This document shows positions 23,509 to 33,264 of a stretch of DNA of 64,000 nucleotides, one piece after another. Under the pieces are notes generated by a model. That model made no database searches. It was not told where the DNA came from and was given only the letters and a program-made list of their open reading frames with translations. The stretch is from assembly GCF_014640075.1 (NCBI RefSeq), contig NZ_BMGG01000007.1, positions 62,001-126,000 on the forward strand, given 5' to 3'. The position numbers and the translations under genes are program-made. Origin of the DNA: Chelatococcus reniformis (GTDB lineage: Bacteria > Pseudomonadota > Alphaproteobacteria > Rhizobiales > Beijerinckiaceae). Position 1 is the first letter of the stretch, and every line of letters starts with the position of its first letter.

Positions 23509-25065
23509 TCACGGCAGATACGGCATCGATGGAGTGCCGATCTGTGTCGCAACGATGCGCTGCGCATCCTCGACGAACTCGCACAGCAACGCTCTCGTCT
23601 GCCGCGGATCGACGATGTCCTGTCCGGTGACTTCAGCGGTCCTGAACGGCGAGGCGATGGCGTTCAGGCGAGCCTCGATCTCCAGGCGCTTGGCCTGCGG
23701 GTCCGGCGCGGACTCGATCTCGCGGCGGTAGGCGGCGGACGCACCGCCGGCGATATGCATCGATCCCCAGCTCGCCGAAGGCCAGCAGAACCGGCGAAAC
23801 ATGCCGGATGGCCTGTGCTGACATTGCCCGGCGACACCGAACAGCCTGCCGACGACCACCGTGCACCATGGCATTTCGCTCAGGCAGACCGTCGACACGA
23901 GGCGCGCGCCCGCGCGCTCGATGCCCTGCTTCTCCGACTCCAGGCCAACTTGAAAGCCTGGTTCGTCGGCCAGGGAGATCAACGGAACATGAAACGTATT
24001 GCAAAGCTGTATGAGGCGCATGGCCTTGGCGCCCGCCGCCACGTCCGTCGCACCACCGCCGACCATCGGGTTGTTGGCCATGATGCCGACGGGGTAGCCG
24101 TTGAACCGCGCCAGTCCCGTGACTCGGGACCGGCCGTACCGCGGTCCGATCTCGAAGAACGAGCCATTGTCGACGACGAGCTGGATCAGCTTGCGCCCGT
24201 CGAACGGCCGGCGCCTGTTTCTGGGCACAAACTCCAGCAGCACCTCGTCCGCCCGGTCGACCGGGTCCTCGGTCGCCCCGCGCGGCGCCATCTCGTGGAC
24301 GCTGGACGGCAGATAGCTGAGGAACTTGCCGATCTGCGAGAAGGCGTCCTCTTCGGTTTCCGCGAGGTTGTCGATGCAGCCGCTGACGTTCACGTGGATG
24401 GCGTCGCCGCCAAGCTCTTCCTTGGTGATGTCGTAGCCGAGGGCCGCCTTCACGACGGGCGGCCCGCCGGGGAAGATCTGGCTGATACCTTTGACCATCA
24501 CGCTAAAGTGCGACAGCGGTCCCAGCACCGCGGGGAGGCCGGCGACGGAGCCGAGCACCGCGGAGACAACCGGCACCAGCGAAAGCAGGCGGACGTCGGG
24601 CGCCGTGAAGGAATTGCCGTCGGGCAGATAAGTGCGCCCCAGTTCCTCAAAGCCGCGAACGCTGCCGCCCGCCGCGTCAAGCAGACGAACCATGGGCAAG
24701 CGCCATTCCACGGCGCGCTCACTGGCCGAGAGCTCTTGCCCGAGCAGCCCGGTAACGGAACCGCCGGCGCCCCCCTTCACCGTGAAGTCACTGACCTTCA
24801 AGACGACCTTGCGCCCGTCGACTTTGATCGTACCTTCCACTTGGGGCTTCGGGGTGAAACTGGCGACCTTGTCGCCCTCGTACTGCGCCGAGCCGACCAG
24901 CCCCATGAACTCCCGGAACGTGTCCTTGTCGCCGAAGGCGTCGATCCGCTCCCGCGCCGTGAGCTTTCCACGCGCGCGCTGCCTGGCGATGCCCTCCTCG
25001 CCACCCATTCGCCTGGCCAGCTCTCTGCGGCTGTTCAGTTCGGCGACCTCTTGCTCCCAAGACAT
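23509..25065 (-). CDS. Acyl-CoA carboxylase, carboxyltransferase subunit
   Basis: The product has 518 residues and carries both halves of the crotonase-like carboxyltransferase fold. In the N half, GGAGGSVTGLLGQE and GGPPVVKAALGYDI form the acyl-CoA/biotin region. In the C half, GYPVGIMANNPMVGGGATDV, FHVPLISLADEPGF and WGSMHIAGGASAAYRREI are typical. Such subunits transfer CO2 from biotin to acetyl-, propionyl- or other acyl-CoA. No biotin carboxylase or biotin carrier gene lies near, so partners are encoded elsewhere. The exact acyl-CoA cannot be named. The start at 25065 has a long open frame upstream only in other frames. Confidence 0.9.
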   Translation of the reverse strand: MSWEQEVAELNSRRELARRMGGEEGIARQRARGKLTARERIDAFGDKDTFREFMGLVGSAQYEGDKVASFTPKPQVEGTIKVDGRKVVLKVSDFTVKGGAGGSVTGLLGQELSASERAVEWRLPMVRLLDAAGGSVRGFEELGRTYLPDGNSFTAPDVRLLSLVPVVSAVLGSVAGLPAVLGPLSHFSVMVKGISQIFPGGPPVVKAALGYDITKEELGGDAIHVNVSGCIDNLAETEEDAFSQIGKFLSYLPSSVHEMAPRGATEDPVDRADEVLLEFVPRNRRRPFDGRKLIQLVVDNGSFFEIGPRYGRSRVTGLARFNGYPVGIMANNPMVGGGATDVAAGAKAMRLIQLCNTFHVPLISLADEPGFQVGLESEKQGIERAGARLVSTVCLSEMPWCTVVVGRLFGVAGQCQHRPSGMFRRFCWPSASWGSMHIAGGASAAYRREIESAPDPQAKRLEIEARLNAIASPFRTAEVTGQDIVDPRQTRALLCEFVEDAQRIVATQIGTPSMPYLP

Positions 25066-25314
25066 GGCGACTCCAGATGCTATCGGTCAGCGGTCGGCCG
25101 GCTGGTGCAGGTGACACGCAGCCGGTGACCTGACGTCACTCCCAAGGGCCCAAGGCTCTTCCGCTTGGCACCGTAACGCGTATGGACAACGCGTCGGGCC
25201 GTGACAACCCCCCGGCCGATCGAGCCGGTGACCGCGTCTGCCGGGATGCACCTACGAGCCTGCCCCAATGCAGGGTCCGGCGTCCAGCCACCCATGCGGG
25301 CTGTGGTGGTGGGC

Positions 25315-27033
25315 TCAGCCCAGCCGCCTGTCCGCTTCGATGGAAACCCGGTCGGAAGGCTCGGCCCCATCATCCCGTCGCAGTCGTGCCGCAGCCGGCT
25401 GATCGGTCAGGTGGCCGGCGGAACGCCAGGCGTGATGGGCGAGCGCCTCCAGGCGCCGGACCGCGTCGACATCGGTGATGGCTTCGCCCGCGGTGGTGGC
25501 GCCCTGGGCGACGGAGCGCAGCGTCGTCTCGCGGTGGGTCCGTCGCAATTCGCGCAGTGCGGCCGCGGCCGCGGTCAACTCGGCCAGTGGCCCCGGTCCG
25601 TGGGCGGCGACCGCGACCGCTTCACCCGGCACCGCGGCGACGTCGTCGGCGAGCGCGGCCGCCGCCCGCATCGCTTCGGCGGCAAGCTGCATCGCGCGTT
25701 CCTCGTCCAGCCCGGGCGCCGGGCCAAGGGTGACGCCTTCGGCCGCGATCTCGGTCAGCCGCGACGCGTGGTCGAGCGCATGCAACGTACTGGTCAGCCG
25801 GTGCTGCTCGCCCTTCGATCCTGGCGGCCCCTTGACTTCGGACATGAACGCCTGCGCCTGGCGCAGGGCATCCCCGGCCGCGGCCCAAGATGCTGCCGAG
25901 GCGGCGGGAACGCCGCTGCCAGCGCCGGCGGCGGCCAGCGCCCCGTCGACCGCACGGCAGGTGGCGGCCAGGGCCCGCGCCACCGTCCGCCGCACCGCCT
26001 CGACTGCGGCGACCGGCGTCTCCAGCGCCGCCGGATCGAGGCAACGCGTCAGCGGCGAGGCGCGCTCGGGCAGCAGCCGCTCGACGAAGGCCGTGAAGCG
26101 GTTGATCAGCGGCAGCAGCACCAGGACGCCGACGACGTTGTAGGCAGTGTGATAGGCGGCGAGCAGGGTCACCCCATCGATGCTGCTGGCGGCGCGTGCG
26201 AGCAGGGGGATGGTGAGTGGAAACAGCACGAGCGCGATCACCGCGGCGATGAGCTTGAACAGGATGTAGGCCAGCGCCAGCCGCTTGGCGGTGCTGCTGG
26301 CGCCGATGGCGGCCAGGGCGGAACTGGTGGCGGTGCCGATGTTCTGCCCGATGATCAGCGCGCAGGCCTGGTCGAGGCCGATGGCGCCGGCATAGTGCGC
26401 CGACAAGGTGACCGCGATGGCCGCTGTCGACGATTGCATGACCGCGGTCATCACCAGCCCCACGACGACCAGCGTCAGCAGGCCGATCAGGCCCGCCCAC
26501 CAACTGACCCCCTCGGCTCCGAGGACAGCGGGCAGATCGGCGGGCTGCAGCTGCTCGGCCAACCCGCCCATGCCCTGTTGCAGCGTCGTCAGCCCGTAGA
26601 GCACGAGGGCGAACCCCGCCAGCGCGCCGCCCGCCGCCGCGACGCGGCCACGACCCAGGAGCTTGATCAGCGCGCCGACGAAGATCATCGGCAGCGCGGC
26701 GGCCGTGAGCGAGACGCGTACGCCGATGAGCGCCACCAGCCAGCCGGTTCCGGTGGTGCCGATATTGGCGCCGAAGACCAGTCCAAGGCCCTGGGGGAAG
26801 GTGAGCAGGCCGGCGCTGACCAGGCCGATCGTCGTCATCGTGGTGGCGCTCGACGACTGCACGATGAGCGTGACGACGGCACCCCAGAACGCCCCGGACA
26901 CGGGGTTCGCCGCCGCCTTGCCGAGTACGGCGCGCAGGGACGAGCCGGCCAGCGCCTTGAGCCCGCTGGTCATGACCGTCATGCCGAGCAGGAACAGGCC
27001 GACGCCGCCGAGAACCGAGATCGCCGTATCCAT
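25315..27033 (-). CDS. Na/phosphate cotransporter family protein with PhoU-like C-terminus
   Basis: The protein has 572 residues. The N-terminal half carries two inverted membrane repeats with the signature QSSSATTMTTIG near residue 60 and QSSTAAIAVTLSA near 215; these QSSS/QSST motifs mark the SLC34/NptA-type symporters. Flanking GANIGTTGTGW and GQNIGTATSSALAAIG fit this. The C-terminal 220 residues are helical and Ala-rich, like the PhoU-like regulatory domain of longer homologues. GGGAGAGC precedes the ATG at 27033. It imports phosphate with Na+. The next gene upstream encodes a polyphosphate kinase. Confidence 0.92.
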   Translation of the reverse strand: MDTAISVLGGVGLFLLGMTVMTSGLKALAGSSLRAVLGKAAANPVSGAFWGAVVTLIVQSSSATTMTTIGLVSAGLLTFPQGLGLVFGANIGTTGTGWLVALIGVRVSLTAAALPMIFVGALIKLLGRGRVAAAGGALAGFALVLYGLTTLQQGMGGLAEQLQPADLPAVLGAEGVSWWAGLIGLLTLVVVGLVMTAVMQSSTAAIAVTLSAHYAGAIGLDQACALIIGQNIGTATSSALAAIGASSTAKRLALAYILFKLIAAVIALVLFPLTIPLLARAASSIDGVTLLAAYHTAYNVVGVLVLLPLINRFTAFVERLLPERASPLTRCLDPAALETPVAAVEAVRRTVARALAATCRAVDGALAAAGAGSGVPAASAASWAAAGDALRQAQAFMSEVKGPPGSKGEQHRLTSTLHALDHASRLTEIAAEGVTLGPAPGLDEERAMQLAAEAMRAAAALADDVAAVPGEAVAVAAHGPGPLAELTAAAAALRELRRTHRETTLRSVAQGATTAGEAITDVDAVRRLEALAHHAWRSAGHLTDQPAAARLRRDDGAEPSDRVSIEADRRLG

Positions 27034-27231
27034 CAATGCTCTCCCGGGCGTCGGCCGTGGCTCCGGCGCGTCGAGCCCGGATCGCTTCTCAGCCACCGTG
27101 CGCTGCGTGCGACGGCGATGTCCTGGCGCGCTTCGCGACGGGGTGGACTCATCCGATGCGCGCGACGTGCTTCAGGTGAAGGGAGCCGGGGCGCGGTTCC
27201 GCAATCGGATGCTCGCACCCCATGCGACAGG

Positions 27232-28134
27232 CTATTTTTCACCGACGAGATCGGCACGGATGGCCGCGAACTCTTTCTTCTTGGCGGCGTCGACTTTCGG
27301 GTAGGTGAGATCGAGCTGCTCGACGGCCTCCACGATGGCGGCGGCCACCACCAGCCTGGTGAACCACTTGTGGTCGGCCGGCACGACGTACCAGGGCGCG
27401 TGCTTGGTTGCCGTGGCGCGAATGACCTCCTGGAAGGCATGCTGGTAGTTCGGCCAGAATTGCCGCTCTTTCACATCAGATGCTGAGAATTTCCAGTTCT
27501 TCTCGGGCCGGTCGAGGCGCTTCAGGAAGCGCTTCTTCTGCTCGTCCGGCGACAGGTTCAGAAAGAACTTGAGGATGACGACGCCCTGCCGGGTCAGGTA
27601 GTCCTCGAAATGGGCGATGTCGTCCAGGCGCTCGTCCCAGATGCGCTTGCCGACGAGCTGCGGCGGCAGGTTCTGCGCCTTCAGGATCTCCTCGTGCACG
27701 CGCACCACGAGGACCTCCTCGTAGTAGGAGCGGTTGAAGATGCCGATCCGCCCGCGCTCGGGCAGGCACTTGACGTAGCGCCAGAGGAAGTCGTGATCGA
27801 GGTCTTCGCGCGAGGGCTGCTTGAACGAAAAGACCTGGCAGCCCTGCGGATTGATGCCGGACATCACGTGCTTGATGGTGCCGTCCTTGCCGGCCGCGTC
27901 CATGGCCTGGAAGACGAGCAGCAGCGACCAGCGATCCTGGGCGTAGAGCATCTCCTGCTCCTCGGCCAGCCATTCCGTGCCGCGCTGCAAAAGTTCGGCC
28001 GCGTCGCCCTTGTCCATCTTGAGGCCGCAGGTGTCGCCTGGATCGAAGGCATCGAGCCGGAAGTCGCGGCCATCGGCAACGCGAAACGGCTGCGTATATT
28101 TCTGAATGCGGTCGAGGATCTCCTGCCTGGCCAT
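27232..28134 (-). CDS. ppk2: Polyphosphate kinase 2 family protein
   Basis: The protein has 300 residues. The P-loop sequence AMDAAGKDGTIKHVMSG (about residues 78-94) and the following NPQGCQVFSFKQPS, LPERGRIGIFNRSYYEEVL and DDIAHFEDYLTRQGVVILKF are those of PPK2 enzymes. These transfer phosphate between polyphosphate and nucleoside mono- or diphosphates. AGGAGG lies just before the ATG at 28134. The gene precedes the Na/phosphate symporter on the same strand, which links phosphate uptake and polyphosphate storage (inference). Class assignment within PPK2 (class I-III) was not attempted. Confidence 0.92.
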   Translation of the reverse strand: MARQEILDRIQKYTQPFRVADGRDFRLDAFDPGDTCGLKMDKGDAAELLQRGTEWLAEEQEMLYAQDRWSLLLVFQAMDAAGKDGTIKHVMSGINPQGCQVFSFKQPSREDLDHDFLWRYVKCLPERGRIGIFNRSYYEEVLVVRVHEEILKAQNLPPQLVGKRIWDERLDDIAHFEDYLTRQGVVILKFFLNLSPDEQKKRFLKRLDRPEKNWKFSASDVKERQFWPNYQHAFQEVIRATATKHAPWYVVPADHKWFTRLVVAAAIVEAVEQLDLTYPKVDAAKKKEFAAIRADLVGEK

Positions 28135-28922
28135 GGCGCAACCTCCTGTCTGCCGCTTTCGCACGGTTCGATGCCTGGCCCCATCAGGACGGCACCCGGA
28201 CCACAGCAGCTTTACATCGCCGCGCCCATGGGGGAATTGTCAAGGAGTCCCAAGTCTATGCGCCGCGCCTCAAACTTACGGAGACTTGGCGAGGCGCCGT
28301 TTACTGTTGTTTGCCAGTTGAAAATCCGTGATAGCGATCGCGCCCATTTGCCCCGGTCGCCGATTTCGCGCTTGCCCGGTTTGGCCCGGGTGGATCGCTG
28401 TCCTCCCTGCTTCGCCCCTCATCGCCGCGGCGCGTCTATGGCGACCCTGATCTTGACAATTCGCGACCGGCGCGGCCCGGTGGCCGGGACCACCGCTTTG
28501 GATGCCGACGTCAGCTTCAAGGCCGCGGCGGCCGGGATCGACCCGAACGTCGACATCATCGGGGACATGAAGCCCCAATTCAGCGAGCATGCTGCGACGT
28601 GCCACGGGAAGCTGGAGCACAGGGTGGTCGAGTCGAATCGTCGCTCCTCGCCTAAAAGCCCCTGGCCAAGCTCGCGCACGGGTGCAGCGCACAATCTGGG
28701 ATGCTGCGAACAGGCGCGGGACAATCGGCGCTTTTTCTCCAGCCCGACCCTGCTATGCTCTAGGTGAGACGGGACGGCCTCGGCCATCTCGGCCGGATGA
28801 GGACGCCGGCAAGGGGGTAGCCCGCCGGGCTGAGCCCTACACGGGGGCGTCACGGGCGAGAGCCTCTTCGGGGCATAGACCCAGCCGACGCGCCATGGCC
28901 GCGACAGCAGAGGGATCCGCCA
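28135..28922. other. 788-bp intergenic region between ppk2 and the RND operon
   Basis: It separates two divergent transcripts. An open frame from about 28438 has no recognisable domain or ribosome site, and I reject it. The part at 28770-28890 has GC-rich segments that could fold (GGCCTCGGCCATCTCGGCC). I cannot assign it to a known riboswitch class. Confidence 0.45.
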
Positions 28923-30068
28923 TTGCCCGCTCCCCAAGATCTATCCTCTGATCGTCCCCATGGGATCACATTGCGGCCCGCGGGGAAGCCGCGGCGCCTC
29001 CTGGCGGTGGTTCTGCCGGCCGCCGTGTCGTTTGCCCTCGCGAGCTGCAACGCCGAGCCCGAGGCCGTGAAGGCCGAGAGCCGGCCGGTGCGCGCGGTGA
29101 CGACCGAAAACCGCATCGCCGGCGACGACATCGTCCTCACCGGCCATGTCGAGGCCCAGAATGAGGCTTCCTATGGCTTCCGGATTGGCGGCCGCATCGT
29201 CGAACGACTGGTCAACGTGGGCGACCGAGTGCGCCAGGGCCAGGTCCTGGCCCGCCTCGATCCACAGAACGAGCAGAACGCGCTACGCTCCGCCCAGGCT
29301 GCCCTCGCGGCGGCGCGCGCCCAGCTCAACCAGGCGAGCAATGCCTACGACCGCCAGCGCCAGCTCCTCTCCCGCGGCTTCACCACGCGCGCACAGTACG
29401 AGCAGGCCGAGCAGGCCAACCTGACCGCCCGCTCCCAGGTGGAGGACGCCGAGGCGCAGGTGCGCATTGCGCAGGATCGCCTCGGCTTCACCGAGCTCAA
29501 GGCCGATGCGGCCGGCACGGTGACGCAGCGCCGGGCCGAGCCTGGCGAGGTCGTGCAGCCCGGCCAGCCGATCGTCATCGTCGCGCGGCAGAATGGCCGC
29601 GACGCCGTCTTCGACGTCCCCGCCCAGATGCTGCAGACGGCGCCGGGGGACCCGGAGATCCGCATCAGCCTGACCAACGATCCGTCGGTTACGGCCATCG
29701 GACGGGTGCGGGAGATCGCGCCGCAGGCCGATGCCGTGACCCGCACCTTCGCGGTGCGTGTCGGTATCGACAACCCGCCCGAGGCGATGCGCCTCGGCTC
29801 TACCGTCGTCGGTCGGGTCATGGTCGAAACCGGCCCGGTCATCGAGATCCCGGCGAGCGCCCTGACCCGAATCGACGGCCAGCCGGCGGTGTGGGTCGTC
29901 GATCCCGACAAGAACACGGTGGCGCTGCGGCAGGTGACGGTGGACCGCTTCACGCCCGCCGCTGTGGCCGTGTCCAGCGGCCTCAAGCCGGCGGAAATCG
30001 TGGTGACCGCCGGCGTCCAGGCACTTCACCCCGGCCAGCAGGTCCGCCTCCTGGGGGCCCAGCCGTGA
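28923..30068 (+). CDS. RND efflux periplasmic adaptor lipoprotein (HlyD/MFP family)
   Basis: The protein has 381 residues. The frame opens with TTG at 28923, preceded by AGAGGGA at good spacing; no ATG in frame lies nearby. A hydrophobic segment ends in the lipobox SFALASC (Cys42). The adaptor domains follow: barrel-sandwich (GRIVERLVNVGDRVRQGQVL), an alpha-hairpin rich in Ala and Gln (residues 120-190), then the lipoyl half (ELKADAAGTVTQRRAEPGEV) and beta-barrel. It ends with GTGA overlapping the pump gene by 4 bp. It connects the inner-membrane pump to an outer-membrane channel that is not encoded here. Confidence 0.92.
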   Translation: MPAPQDLSSDRPHGITLRPAGKPRRLLAVVLPAAVSFALASCNAEPEAVKAESRPVRAVTTENRIAGDDIVLTGHVEAQNEASYGFRIGGRIVERLVNVGDRVRQGQVLARLDPQNEQNALRSAQAALAAARAQLNQASNAYDRQRQLLSRGFTTRAQYEQAEQANLTARSQVEDAEAQVRIAQDRLGFTELKADAAGTVTQRRAEPGEVVQPGQPIVIVARQNGRDAVFDVPAQMLQTAPGDPEIRISLTNDPSVTAIGRVREIAPQADAVTRTFAVRVGIDNPPEAMRLGSTVVGRVMVETGPVIEIPASALTRIDGQPAVWVVDPDKNTVALRQVTVDRFTPAAVAVSSGLKPAEIVVTAGVQALHPGQQVRLLGAQP

Positions 30069-33000
30069 GCGGCTTCAACCTGTCGGAATGGGCGCTGAAG
30101 CACCGCTCCGTCATCATCTATCTCATGGCGGTGGCGGTGGCCGCCGGGGTCTTCGCCTTCCAGCGGCTGGGCCGCGCCGAGGACCCCGTTTTCGTCATCA
30201 AGACCATGGTGGTGCAGGCGGCCTGGCCAGGCGCCACCGTCGAGGACACGTTCAAGCAGGTCACGGAGCGGCTCGAGCGCACGCTCCAGGAAACGCCGCA
30301 GCTCGATCGCCTGGAGAGCTACACCAAGGCGGGGGTCGCGACGATCTTCGTCCACCTCCAGGGCAGCGCCACCGCCCGGGAGGTGCCGGACATCTGGTAT
30401 CACGTCCGCAAGAGTGTCGGCGACATGCGCCACACCCTGCCCCAGGGCGTGGTCGGTCCCGGCTTCAACGACGAATTCGGCGACACCTTCGGCATCATCT
30501 ACGGCTTCACCGCCGACGGCTTCACGCACCGGGAACTGCGCGACGAGGTCGAGGCGGTCCGCTCCAAGCTGCTCGGCGTGAAGGACGTCTCGAAGATCGA
30601 GATCCTCGGCGCCCAGGACGAGCGCATCTTTCTCGAATTCTCGATGCAGGAGCTGGCCCGTCTCGGCATCGACCGCGCCGCCGTGCTCACCGCGCTGCAA
30701 AGCCAGAACATCGTGCGCCCGGCGGGCGAGATCCAGACGGCGGACGAGAACCTGTCCGTGCGCGTTTCCGGCTCCTTCGGCTCCGAGCAGGACATCGCCA
30801 ACATCAACTTCGTGGTCGACGGCCGTTTGCTGCGCCTGGCCGACATCGCCACCGTGCGCCGCGGCCTGGCCGATCCGCCGCAGCCGATGTTCCGCGTCAA
30901 CGGCCAGCCCGCCATCGGCCTTGCCATCGCCATGCGCGACGGCGGCGACATCCTCGCCATGGGGGCCGCGATCAAGCGCGTCATGGCGCAGATCACGGCT
31001 TCGCTGCCGATCGGCATCGAGCCTCACCTCGTCGCCGACCAGGCCGTGACGGTGGACAACGCCATCGCCGAATTCATGGAATCCCTGTGGCAGGCGGTCG
31101 GCATCATCCTGGTGGTGTCGTTCATCAGCCTGGGCATGCGGGCCGGCGCCATCGTCGCGCTCGCCATCCCGCTGACGCTCGCCGTGGTGTTCGCGATCAT
31201 GCAGCTGCTGCACATCGACATGCAGCGCATCTCGCTCGGCGCGCTCATCATCGCCCTGGCGCTCATGGTGGACGACGCCATGACCACCACCGACGCGACG
31301 CTCAACCGCCTGGCCGCCGGCGACGACAAGGCGACGGCCGCGGCTTACGCCTTCAAGGCCTACGCGCCGGCGATGCTGGCCGGCACGTTGGTGACGGTGG
31401 CCGGCTTCGTGCCCGTCGGCTTCGCCGCCAGCGGCGCCGGCGAATACACCTTCACCCTGTTCGCGGTGGTGTCGATCGCCCTCATCGTGTCCTGGTTCAT
31501 AGCCGTGCTGTTCGCGCCGCTGCTTCAGGTGCTCATCCTAAAGGCGCCGCAGCGCAAGGAGGGGGTCGATCCCGACCGGCCGGGCGGCGTGCTTGGCCTC
31601 TACCGCCGGTTCCTGGTCCTCGCCCTGAAGCTGCGCTGGGTCACGCTCGCCGCGACGCTCGCCCTGTTCGTCCTGTCGGTGCTGGCGCTGCCGCTCATCC
31701 CCTCGCAGTTCTTCCCATCGTCGGATCGGCCCGAGCTGATGGTGGATCTCGCCTCGCCGCAGAACGCGTCGATCTATGCCAGCGCGACCGTAGCCGAACA
31801 ATTCGACGCGGCGCTCAAGGGCGATCCGGACGTTGCGCGCTGGAGCACCTATGTCGGACGGGGCGCCATTCGCTTCTACCTGCCCCTCAACGTGCAGCTC
31901 CCGAACGATTTCTTCGCCCAGGCGGTGATCGTCGCCAAGGATGTGCCGGCGCGCGAACGGCTGCGGGCAAAGCTCGAAACGCTGTTGGCGAACCACTTCC
32001 CCCAGCTGATCTCGCGCGTCTATCCGCTGGAGCTCGGGCCTCCCGTCGGCTGGCCGATCCAGTACCGGGTCTCCGGGCCGGACATCGAGAAGGTGCGGGC
32101 CATCGCGCTGGATCTCGCCGCCGTCGTCGCCAGCAGCCCGCTGGCGGAGAAGGTGAACTACGACTGGATCGAGCCGACCCGCCAGGTGCGCATCAAAGTC
32201 GACCAGGACCAGGCACGCCTGCTCGGGCTGTCGACCCAGACGCTCGCGGGCGTCCTCAACACCGTGCTGTCCGGAACACCCGTTACCCAGGTGCGCGACG
32301 ACATCTATCTGGTCGACGTGGTGGCCCGCGCAACCGACGAGGAGCGCGTCTCGCTGCGCACCCTGCCGACGTTGCAGGTGCCGCTGCCGGGCGGGCGCAC
32401 CGTGCCGCTCAGCCAGTTCGCCACCTTCGGGCCCGGCCAGGACTATCCGGTGGTCTGGCGGCGCGATCGCATCCCCACGCTCACGGTGCAGGCCGACGTG
32501 GCCGGCACCGCGTTGCCTGAGAGCGTGGTGAGCAGCCTTGCCCCCAAGATCGAGGCGTTCCGCAAGACGCTGCCGGGCGGCTACCAGGTTGCCGTGGGCG
32601 GTACCGTCGAGGAGAGCGCCAGCTCCCAGGCATCGGTCATCGCCGTGGTGCCGGTGATGCTGCTGATCATGCTCACGGTCTTGATGTTCGAGCTGAAAAG
32701 CTTCCAGCGGCTCGTGATCGTGCTGTCGGTGGCGCCGCTCGGCCTGATCGGCGTGGTGGGTGCCCTGCTGCTGTCGGGCCGGCCCCTCGGCTTCGTCGCC
32801 ATCCTCGGCGTGCTCGCGCTCATCGGCATGATCACCAAGAACGCGGTGATCCTGATCAGCCAGATCGAGGCGGACCGGTCGGCGGGCAAGACGGTGATGG
32901 ATGCCGTCATCGCGGCATCCTCCGGCCGCTTCCGGCCGATCATGCTGACCGCCGTCTCCACGGTGCTCGGCATGATCCCGATCGCGCCGACGGTGTTCTG

Positions 33001-33178
33001 GGGCCCGATGGCCTTCGCCATCATGGGCGGCCTCCTGGTCGGAACGCTGCTGACGCTGATCTTCCTGCCGGCCCTCTACGTCACCTGGTTCGGGCCCGAT
33101 GCGCCGCCCGAAGGCGCGCACGGTCCCTCGGCGGTCGAGCCCGACCCCGATGTGACCGCGAAGGCCGGGACGGCCTAG
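30065..33178 (+). CDS. RND-family efflux pump, inner-membrane permease
   Basis: The protein has 1037 residues. The start is the GTG at 30065, which overlaps the adaptor stop by 4 bp and gives the usual RND N-terminus (LSEWALKHRSVIIYLMAVAV). The two-fold repeat of six membrane helices and a large periplasmic loop is clear. The proton-relay aspartates are in IALALMVDDAMTTTDA (helix 4), with Lys in GMITKNAVILISQIEAD (helix 10). It probably exports drugs or other amphiphiles; its position next to HlyD fits the MexAB/AcrAB type of the smaller alphaproteobacterial subgroup. The outer-membrane factor must be elsewhere. Confidence 0.93.
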   Translation: MSGFNLSEWALKHRSVIIYLMAVAVAAGVFAFQRLGRAEDPVFVIKTMVVQAAWPGATVEDTFKQVTERLERTLQETPQLDRLESYTKAGVATIFVHLQGSATAREVPDIWYHVRKSVGDMRHTLPQGVVGPGFNDEFGDTFGIIYGFTADGFTHRELRDEVEAVRSKLLGVKDVSKIEILGAQDERIFLEFSMQELARLGIDRAAVLTALQSQNIVRPAGEIQTADENLSVRVSGSFGSEQDIANINFVVDGRLLRLADIATVRRGLADPPQPMFRVNGQPAIGLAIAMRDGGDILAMGAAIKRVMAQITASLPIGIEPHLVADQAVTVDNAIAEFMESLWQAVGIILVVSFISLGMRAGAIVALAIPLTLAVVFAIMQLLHIDMQRISLGALIIALALMVDDAMTTTDATLNRLAAGDDKATAAAYAFKAYAPAMLAGTLVTVAGFVPVGFAASGAGEYTFTLFAVVSIALIVSWFIAVLFAPLLQVLILKAPQRKEGVDPDRPGGVLGLYRRFLVLALKLRWVTLAATLALFVLSVLALPLIPSQFFPSSDRPELMVDLASPQNASIYASATVAEQFDAALKGDPDVARWSTYVGRGAIRFYLPLNVQLPNDFFAQAVIVAKDVPARERLRAKLETLLANHFPQLISRVYPLELGPPVGWPIQYRVSGPDIEKVRAIALDLAAVVASSPLAEKVNYDWIEPTRQVRIKVDQDQARLLGLSTQTLAGVLNTVLSGTPVTQVRDDIYLVDVVARATDEERVSLRTLPTLQVPLPGGRTVPLSQFATFGPGQDYPVVWRRDRIPTLTVQADVAGTALPESVVSSLAPKIEAFRKTLPGGYQVAVGGTVEESASSQASVIAVVPVMLLIMLTVLMFELKSFQRLVIVLSVAPLGLIGVVGALLLSGRPLGFVAILGVLALIGMITKNAVILISQIEADRSAGKTVMDAVIAASSGRFRPIMLTAVSTVLGMIPIAPTVFWGPMAFAIMGGLLVGTLLTLIFLPALYVTWFGPDAPPEGAHGPSAVEPDPDVTAKAGTA

Positions 33179-33179
33179 A

Positions 33180-33222
33180 TCTAGAGCGCTTCCCCATCGG
33201 GTGCCCCCGATCGGAGAGACGT
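33180..33222 (+). repeat. Partial copy of repeat B after the efflux pump gene
   Basis: TCTAGAGCGCTTCCCCATCG followed by GGTGCCCCCGATCGGAGAG matches the opening half of the repeat-B copy at 42967 (TAGAGCGCTTCGCGATTGGG, then ATCACCCGATCGCGAAG) with several changes. The pump's stop TAG lies just before it. Confidence 0.4.
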
Positions 33223-33264
33223 CCCAGGTCACGGCGATGAAACGAACGTGCAGAGGACGATGAC

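Noticed and set aside
25201-27486. Long plus-strand frames opposite the symporter and the RND pump (also 31538-33232 minus and 30088-32520 plus)
   Set aside because: All lie opposite or in another frame of well-recognised genes and show no domain.
28438-28767. Plus-strand open frame beginning near 28438
   Set aside because: It has no ribosome site, no domain and no conserved pattern.
28760-28922. A structured GC-rich leader before the RND adaptor, considered as a riboswitch
   Set aside because: It lacks the conserved cores of cobalamin, TPP or guanidine riboswitches as far as I can read.
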